Of a stretch of 64,000 nucleotides of DNA, positions 57,481-64,000 are shown one piece after another. The position numbers were made by a program, and so were the translations under genes. Source of the stretch: Beaufortia kweichowensis (lineage: Eukaryota > Chordata > Actinopteri > Cypriniformes > Gastromyzontidae); the NCBI GenBank assembly GCA_019155185.1, contig CM032797.1:1763110-1827109 (forward strand), given 5' to 3'. The first letter of the stretch is position 1, and the number at the start of each line of letters is the position of its first letter. The notes beneath the pieces were generated by a model. That model saw only the letters and a program-made list of their open reading frames with translations, was not told the origin of the DNA and searched no databases.

Positions 57481-59605
57481 GTCTCGGGTTACGTCTGTAA
57501 ACTCAGTTCCCTGAGAAGGGAACGAGGCACTGTGTCGCCTTAGTGACGCTTTGAAGAACGCCTCAGCGTGACTGCATCTGAAGCAAGTATGTCAAAACGG
57601 TCCAATTGGATGACGATATGCGGACCAGGAAGCATAAAAGGGCATCTGTAACTGCCATTTTCAGCTAAACAGGGGGAACTAGGGTTACAGACGTAACCCG
57701 AGACGTTCCCTTTTGAGGAAACTTGCGCTGCGACGCCGTAGTGGTGCTTTGGGAACACTATACCAACGCCCCTATGCGACCAAAAACCTGTCTGTGTATC
57801 AACTGTATAACAGTTGGCGTACTGATTGTCTTCACCACTGTACAAAATTTAACATGGGAACTACCCTGACAAACTCAACTTAGTGTACAGAATGAAACAG
57901 ACCCATAATAAATGTTTGCAACCACTAAAGTCTATTCTCGATTCACATATACAAATATTCACAACTCAAAAACCTGTGTAAGTGTGTGTGTATGACAGTG
58001 TTAAGTGTACAAGAGTCTTAAAGTCACTGTGACAAGTCTGGATCGAGCTCACCGGTATTCGTCTGTCACGGCGACAGTTGGCGAGTATAATTCCAGTCCC
58101 AAAAAAAGAACAAAACAAAACAATGTACTCCACAATTTTGTGGATGGTTCTGGTACCATCCACACATTTGTTTGTGATTTATAATAATAATCCACTCCAT
58201 TGACCACTTTCTGAGTGACCCGGCATGACCCGGCCAAGTGCGAGGTTTCCGTTCTAACTCTCATGAGACCAAACACACTCGCTAGAATTACAGACACCGG
58301 GGATGCAATTTTACGACACCTATTTAGCCAATGGACAAAAACCTTCAATCATAAAGCCATGATTATAAAATGTCCCCATTTATGTGGCCACACTACAACT
58401 AAACACAGCTCAGGGCGCGAGCACCTGAGTGCCCAGAGCAAGTCTCAGGTCAAGGTGATAAAATCTCACAAAACTGAGTGATGAGGACCAACCTGCCGCA
58501 TCGCAAACTTCTTGTAGTGAAGCCCCTGACACTAAGGCCTTAGAGGCCACCATACCACTAATCGAGTGAGCCCTCACAGACATGGGTAAGGGTCTACCTT
58601 ACCTCATGAGCCAGTGAGATAGCCTTAACCTGCTTAGGGTTTGGTTGGTCGCCGGGAAACCTCTCCTGGGCTAACCGAAGCACACAAACAGCTGCTCAGA
58701 CTTATGAAACTGAGCCGTCCTAAATACATAAGTGTGCTCGCACTGGACACACCAAGTTAAGCTTCCCCTGGTCCGAGCTCCTAAAAGGGGGAGGACAGAA
58801 AGACTTGAAGGATATTGGGCCCCTGCACATTACTTGAAACCTTAGGCACATAACTGTGCCTAGGAAACATGAAAGGCCTTTACCATCCCCGGAGCGAAAT
58901 CTAAGCATGTGTGGGACACCGACAGGGCTTGGAGGTCTCCTACTCTTCTCACAGAGGTAATAGCCAATAGGAACACCATCTTTAAGGCCAGAGGTCTGTC
59001 CGGCGTGGTGTTAGGACACTCAAAGGGAGCCCCAGAGAGCCCCTCCAGCACAATGGCCAGGTCCCAAGTCGGCACCCTAATGCGACTCCCAGTTTGTCAC
59101 AAAGGAAGTAAACAACTAGAGGGTGTCTACCAACCGACATTCCATTCAAAGGAACATGATAAGCAGAGACAGCTGCTACAGAGTGAGTGACCTTCAGAGT
59201 GGAAGGAGTCAACCCCGCAGAGAAAATCGGGGGAAAGGCATACAGACGTCACCCGGGCGAGAGAGAGAACCAAAATGGGCAGTGTGTGGTCTCCTGGGAT
59301 GCAAACAGATCCACCTCTGCCTGGCAAAAGACTCTTCATATCTGCTCCACCGCCTCGGGGTGGAGCCTCCATTCCCTCAGGCCCTGCCTCGACAGGATGT
59401 CTGCTTCCTGATTCAGATGTCCCGGCATGTAAGCTGCCCTCAGCGAGAGCAGCTTGTCCTGGGACCACAGGAGGATCTGTACAAATGCGTAAGAGAGCCA
59501 GCGCTGCATTCACAAACTTCGTAAAGGTGCATGGAGATAAAGCCAGACCGAAAGGAAGAAACCGATACTGGTATGCTTCGGCCCCGAAAGCAAACCTTAA
59601 GAATT
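57481..59605 (-). mobile_element. DIRS retrotransposon A, minus strand, between inverted arms
   Basis: The low-coordinate end (57481-57780) is a DIRS terminal repeat (CAGTTCCCTGAGAAGGGAAC, GACGCTTTG, ATAAAAGGG) with a hairpin pairing GGGTTACGTCTGTAAAC with its inverse near 57683. The minus strand then encodes tyrosine-recombinase sequence (59075-58860: MPTWDLAIVLEGLSGAPFE, then LLAITSVRRVGDLQALSV, the box with the first catalytic Arg). RNase H-type sequence follows (59503-59180), and a short reverse-transcriptase piece (59600-59504) that skips about 0.8 kb relative to copy B. Frames are broken in several places. The element ends 8 bp before the right inverted arm. Confidence 0.82.
57610..57640 (+). 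promoter_or_regulatory. decayed CRE/TATA pair in DIRS A terminal repeat
   Basis: TGACGATA (57610-57617) stands where other copies have TGACGTCA, followed by GGACCAGGAAG and CATAAAAGG. A CCAAT box precedes it at 57602. Two CRE positions are altered. Confidence 0.4.
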
Positions 59606-59613
59606 AAGAGGTG

Positions 59614-59968
59614 CAGTTTTTTTATAGTTTAATAGTTTTGTAATCAGTTTTTGTTGCACAAGTTAAAGTGACCATATTGTAGCTTATGTAATTTATATAA
59701 CTTATTATGTAGGTTATATTATATAATATGCATTTATTTTTACATTATTTGCTCAAAGACTCCCAAACGATTCGTGCAATGATTAACTTTTCAAAACCCC
59801 TCCTTTGCTAATGACGCTAATCTGTGGTGAATGGTCCGGTGACCCAGTCTAAACCTAGGCTACAGCTCGGTGGTAAACGCTTAAACAGCCATGGTATATG
59901 CGTAAGCCCAACGCAGAAACACATTGATGAAGTACTGCAGTTTGTACACCAACATATTGCTCTATTCT
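59614..59968. repeat. right 350-bp inverted arm
   Basis: The inverse of 56947-57298, ending CATATTGCTCTATTCT. Together the arms enclose DIRS A plus about 180 bp of other sequence at 57299-57480. Confidence 0.88.
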
Positions 59969-60339
59969 AAAAGTAAAGTAGAGGCGGTCAAGCATCATTT
60001 TATGATGACACATGCAAAAATCACTGTTGTCATTTTTACATTAGCCAGAGGGCGCTGTAGTGCATGACACAGATCAGACACATAATACTTGGTTATATTT
60101 CCTAAATATAACTAAATACCCTCACCCACTCTGAAGCTATGCACTGGGTTTCTGTTGTTACTACCCCCAAACTTAGATGCAGAAACAGACTTTTGGTGAC
60201 CATAGCAACCCATACTAAAGCTTCAAGATAAGACTGTTTTATGTCTTAAAGGAATGTAGGGAGATTCAAACAAAGGAAATTTCTTTTAAAATGGTATAAT
60301 GGAGATGGATACATTCTTATTGTTTTCTGTTCCCATTGT
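59969..60339. other. unassigned spacer
   Basis: Contains AGAGGGCGCTGTAGTGCATG, a motif often seen at fish repeat ends. No gene. Confidence 0.35.
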
Positions 60340-60680
60340 GACGAGCGTCCCAAAGGATCATCAGCGTTGCCCTGGAAACATACAAGGATCACCTGCACGC
60401 ACTCATTCACGATGCTATGGGAATGCCTTTCCGTGACCGCATCTGAAGCACTTGTATCAAAATTGTCGAATGACAGGCTGCGACATCATAGGCTGGATGA
60501 CGTCAGGACCAGGAAGTATAAAGCACCCCGTAATGATTGCATTTCTAGCTTCTTAGGCTGAAGCTGTGCTCAGGGATGCAGGAAGTATGGCAGAGAGACA
60601 CAGCATCTTGTTCCCTTTCAAGGGAGCTTGCGCTGCGTCAGCGCTGCGACACTATGGGAACGAGATCCCAACGCAGCCAT
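60340..60680 (-). repeat. DIRS B terminal repeat
   Basis: Contains GACGAGCGTCCCAAAGGATC, a CGTGACCGCATCTGAAGCAC block shared with 57570, the CRE and TATA pair, and TGTTCCCTTTCAAGGGAGCT followed by GCGCTGCGACACTATGGGAA. Its layout matches the terminal repeats at 57481 and 16897. Confidence 0.75.
60498..60522 (+). promoter_or_regulatory. CRE and TATA pair in DIRS B terminal repeat
   Basis: TGACGTCA (60498-60505) and TATAAA (60517-60522) are separated by 11 bp containing GGACCAGGAAG, exactly as at 17002-17029. Confidence 0.6.
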
Positions 60681-60775
60681 ACGAGCCAATGCCTGATAGT
60701 GTGAGTCTGTAGAGCACAGCTATGGCAAAAGCACATGAGAACCTGGCATAGAAGCCAGGTCCAGGTCTTAAAACC

Positions 60776-61135
60776 TCACGAATGTGAGCAGTGAGGACCA
60801 ATACCCCTAGTAGAGTGAGCCTTGACAGCCAATGCAGATGGCTTAATGGTAAGAAGTTTGGCAGAAGCGGCCTCCATGGGCTCAAATGGAGCCTTAGATA
60901 AACTTTCCAGTCCTACCGCCAAGTCCCATGCTGGAACCCTGCCGTGGGGTGCAGGCCTCAGCCTCAGTGTGCCACGGAGGAAGCGTGTGACTGGCCATTG
61001 AGATGGGCGTGGTAAGCAGAAATGGCTGCCACATACACCTTTAGAGGGCATTAGCCCCGACGAAAAACGGTCTTGCAGGAACTCAAGTACTGTGCTAACA
61101 GGACAGTTAACTGGATCCCGCATCCGACCACCGCA
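60776..61135 (-). pseudogene. DIRS B tyrosine recombinase, internally deleted
   Basis: The minus-strand frame (61123-60776) reads CPVSTVLEFLQDRFSSGLMP, RGTLRLRPAPHGRVPAWDLA, VGLESLSKAPFEPM, then joins directly to LAVKAHSTRGIG. The first part is the N-terminal and early catalytic region; HSTR is the second catalytic box (HxxR) of tyrosine recombinases. The stretch between, which would carry the first Arg, is deleted. The nucleophile Tyr region cannot be recognised downstream. Confidence 0.8.
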
Positions 61136-61690
61136 CTACGAAGTGAACACTTTCACTTCCAAGAACAAAACTCGGGCCGGCCAATGCGGTGCTACCAGTA
61201 ACAGGCGTACCCCATCCTGGCGCACTCTCTCCAGAACTCCTGGGAGCAGAGTGATCGGGGGAAAAGCGCACAGGCGTAGCCTTGGCCACGGCTGTACGAA
61301 AGCATCCAGCCCTAATGGGGCTGGTGGTATGAGGGAGAACCATAGTGGACAGTGTGTAGTCTCTTGAGACGCAAACAGGTCCACCTCTGCTGGGTAGAAA
61401 ACCTCCCAGATCAAATTCATCACCTCGGGGTGAAGTCTCCAATTCCCTGGCCTCGGTCCCTGCCTTGACAGGGCGTCTGCTCCCACATTGAGATGCCCGG
61501 GAATATACATAGCTCTGAGTGAGTGAAACTTCCCTTGGGCCCACAGAAGGATCTGGTGTGCCAGTTTGTATAAAGAACAACAGACCACAGACCCCCCTGA
61601 TGGTTAATGTAAGCCACCACAGATGTGTTGTCCATGCGGACCAACACATGTCTTTGTTCGAGGTGTGGACGGAACTGCCTCAGAGCCAGT
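61136..61690 (-). pseudogene. DIRS B RNase H region
   Basis: The minus-strand frames show LVRMDNTSVVAYINHQGGL (61640-61580), YKLAHQILLWAQG, AMYIPGHLNVGADALSRQG (61510-61450), then LRLCAFPPITLLPGVLERVR and RLLLVAPHWPARVLF. The DNT and GADALSR motifs belong to the RNase H domain that removes RNA from the RNA-DNA hybrid in DIRS elements. One frame change near 61570 separates the two parts. Confidence 0.88.
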
Positions 61691-62640
61691 CACACCGCCA
61701 TGAGATCTAGACGGTTTATGTAAAACATGATATGATTGGCCTTCCATACCCCTTGAGCGAGCAGCCTTCCATAACTCCCCAGCCCGTGAGGGATGCGTCT
61801 GTCGTAAGCATGACGTGACGACAACTTGACCCCAACACTAGGCCCTGGGACAAGAACCCAGGCTTCTTCCACACAGCCAGTGCTCGAAGACATTTGTGCA
61901 AGACGATGATTGTGCGGAGGGGGTTGCCCCTCTGGGAAAACCCTTTCGACTTGAGCCACCACTGTAGAGGTCTCATGTGCAGCAGGCCAAGAGGTATCAC
62001 ATTGGCTGCAGCTGCCATAAGCCCCAGCAGGTGCTGAAATTGTTTCACTGAAATGCGGTGATGAAGCTGGACCCCATTCACAGCCGACAAAATGGATGCT
62101 ATGCTGGCTGATGACAGCCTCGCTACCATGACTCTCGAGTCCCATTCTACACCAAGATAAGTAGTTCTCTGAACTGGAGAAAGCATACTTTTCTTGGCGT
62201 ACTTTCTTCAACCACAGCACTTGCATATGGGCCAGCACAACATCTCGATGTTGAACTGCCAGATGTTCTGACTGGGCCAAAATAAGCCAGTCGTCCAGAT
62301 AGTTGAGTATGCGGATGCCCCGGAGACGCAAAGGTGCCAGAGCAGCATCCACACACTTTGTGAATGTGTGGGGTGACAGGGCCAGACCGAAGGGAAGAAC
62401 CTGATACTGGTACATTACACCCCCAATAACGAACCTCAGGAACTTCCTGTGTTGAGGGAGGATGGAGACATGGAAGTATGCATCCTTCATGTCTATGGTG
62501 ACAAACCAGTCCTCGGATTTGAGTCACAATCTGTTTGAGTGTAAGCATCTTGAACTTCAGTGTCTTTACTGAGCGGTTCAGTACACGCAGATCTAAAATA
62601 GGGCGCACACCACTATCCTTCTTTGAAACAATGAAGTATT
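61690..62640 (-). pseudogene. DIRS B reverse transcriptase
   Basis: The minus strand reads GFYSQYFIVSKKDSGVRPIL, DLRVLNRSVKTLKFKMLTLK, then after a frameshift near 62510 MKDAYFHVSILPQHRKFLRF (motif A region), YQVLPFGLALSPHTFTKCVD (motif B) and GIRILNYLDDWLILAQ (motif C at about 62298, both Asp present). The thumb part follows at 62186-61716: SPVQRTTYLGVEWDS, FQHLLGLMAAAANVIPLGLL, RPLQWWLKSKGFSQ and CLRALAVW, then MLTTDASLTGWGV. All catalytic residues are visible, making this the best-preserved DIRS polymerase in the window, though it needs two frame changes. Confidence 0.92.
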
Positions 62641-63225
62641 GGCTGTAAAAGCCTGCCTGCCTTTGTGTGGGGGGAACTATTTCTGTATTTCTGCCAAAAG
62701 TGTTTTCACTTCTTGTTCCATGACCAGAGCCTACTCGGGGGCCCACCTTGGTGAACAACACCCTGTTGAACCCGGGCGGTTTTAGCCCGAACTGAATCGT
62801 ATAACCGTTTTGTATAGTTCGCAGGACCCAATGAGACACATTCGGCAGAAGTTTCCATGCTGCCAAAAAGTCTACTAAGGGAACCAGCCGCTCGAGTCTG
62901 GTGTCTGTCTCCAGCAGCCTCAGAGCGCTGATGACGACGTGGGAGGAATTTATGGAACGCCGCCACTTGCTGTTTAGTCTCCCGAAACCTCTCGACGACG
63001 GTATTGACTGCGCCACCGAAGAGGCCGTCGGGAGAAAGTAGGGCGTCCAGCAACAAGGCCTTGTCAGCAGGCTTGATGTCCTTGATTTATCTGTGGATAA
63101 ATTGAGCCACAGATGCCTCTCGGTGGCAACCAAGGCGGCCATAGAGTGGCAAAACATGCCGCCCGGGAGCGGAGCGTGCGAAGCGGTAATGCCTTGCAAT
63201 GCACACAGCCAGCACCCTCAAGTGC
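62640..63225 (-). pseudogene. DIRS B gag C-terminal region
   Basis: The minus strand (63199 and down) reads ALVATERHLWLNLS, then in another frame LLDALLSPDGLFGGAVNTVV and ERFRETKQQVAAFHKFLPRR, followed by WKLLPNVSHWVLRTIQNGYT and IQFGLKPPGFNRVLFTKVG, which lead into the polymerase. These are conserved stretches of fish DIRS gag and the gag-pol overlap. The start of gag is absent; a different LTR-like sequence begins at about 63226. Confidence 0.85.
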
Positions 63226-63600
63226 TGACTGGGCATGCCCCGCCCAGATATATTAGGATAGTATTTGTTTAGTCTAGTGAATAAAGTCTTGTTTATATTA
63301 TACATGATGTTGTGTGGAGTTCATGCTCATAATCCGGAGTCCCTAATCCTATTGATTATCGCTACATGGTCTTAATCATTTAGTATTTCCCCAAATCAAG
63401 TATTTGATCTGATTACTTAGAATCAATCATAATTAATAATAAATATTTCCCTGTTGGGGTCATATTTCGTTCCCCTACAGAGGGGATGGTGGAGAATATT
63501 TGAACTAGTATCTTTGAGCAAATCTTATTATAATTCTTACCTCTTTTGGTGGAGAATGCAAAAGTGTTTTAATAATACTGTTCCCCACAGAATCACTACA
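63226..63600 (+). mobile_element. partial LTR ending CAGAATCACTACA
   Basis: The plus strand has AATAAAGTCTTGTTTATATT near 63282 and ends CCCCACAGAATCACTACA at 63600. Reversed, that end is TGTAGTGATTCTGTGGGGA, the start of the LTRs at 950 and 18357, but the interior differs. It is therefore a related LTR family in plus orientation. Its 5' end is unclear and may be where it meets DIRS B gag. Confidence 0.55.
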
Positions 63601-64000
63601 GCGCTTAACTTAACTTAAACATAACTAGCAATCCTGTATATAACTTTATAAAACAGTTAGTTTCAGTTTGGTCAATAGCTGTGTTTTATTTACAATAAAG
63701 CATTGCGCAGCACCCTTAAAACATACTCCACTTTTCATCATGCTTTACAATAAAGCACAGCCTCTTGTACTTTATTGCTTACATGAGCTGCTTACACAAA
63801 TGTCCTGTAAAGTTGTATATATGGCTTGTAAAAACACACCTGACAGCCACAAACCTTTCACCTCGAGGCCTTTCGCCTGTGATATCTCACCGACTACTTA
63901 GTGTCAAGAGCAAGTGTAACCCAATTACCAAAGCTTTATGCACAGCCACCCACCAAAGCTTTAATATTAGCCTTCTTACAAGCTGCGAAGCTCTCAGTTG
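63601..64000. other. unassigned end of window
   Basis: No gene recognised. The phrase ACAATAAAGCA occurs twice (about 63690 and 63745). The sequence may be the interior of the LTR element ending at 63600, but no primer-binding or gag signal is clear. Confidence 0.35.

Noticed and set aside
63668..63901. 77-residue plus-strand frame near the window end
   Set aside because: No domain, no retroelement motif, and the window stops before context can be judged.

Overview
This 64-kb window is AT-rich intergenic DNA of a ray-finned fish. Its repeat content suggests a cyprinid-like teleost: L2-clade LINEs, DIRS-type tyrosine-recombinase retrotransposons, Ty3/gypsy elements whose LTRs begin TGTCACG, many hAT- and TTAA-type MITEs, and long TA and CA microsatellites. 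The species call is inference; no host protein-coding gene is recognisable. Almost every open reading frame that makes biological sense belongs to a transposable element, and nearly all of these are broken. No tRNA, rRNA or CRISPR feature was seen.

Layout. 1-19.8 kb: three copies of a large LTR-like family (ends TGTAGTGA/TCACTACA) that carries a 46-bp minisatellite. One copy holds a nested 1.45-kb solo LTR flanked by ACTT repeats, one sits inside a (TA)n microsatellite, and one interrupts a decayed DIRS element at 13.2-16.4 kb. A reversed DIRS end lies at 16.9-17.4 kb. 20-33 kb: L2 LINE remnants, two period-specific tandem arrays (23.4-25.6 kb), several MITEs and long stretches with nothing recognisable. 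34.5-40.1 kb: a tandem duplication of a 3.26-kb unit (second copy 2.34 kb) built from a minus-strand gypsy element, a hAT insertion and a plus-strand gypsy-type LTR. That LTR contains a 20-bp minisatellite. 45-50 kb: a complete non-autonomous LTR element with TGGCC target duplications and a proline-rich repetitive reading frame, followed by a 5'-truncated L2 LINE with all core reverse-transcriptase motifs. 57-63.6 kb: two minus-strand DIRS copies, one flanked by 350-bp inverted arms, then part of another LTR.

The most striking signal is the 20-bp minisatellite inside the LTR at 37.1-37.65 and 39.72-39.99 kb. Each unit contains ATACTTACCTG, the first 11 nucleotides of U1 snRNA, so the opposite strand is an array of perfect 5' splice sites (CAG/GTAAGTAT), 37 exact copies in all. 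Other points of interest are a CRE plus TATA arrangement preserved in DIRS terminal repeats, four near-perfect snap-back palindromes, internally deleted L2 derivatives, and an LTR element whose polymerase genes are absent and whose coding capacity is tandem PVPAK- and EFPDS-type repeats.
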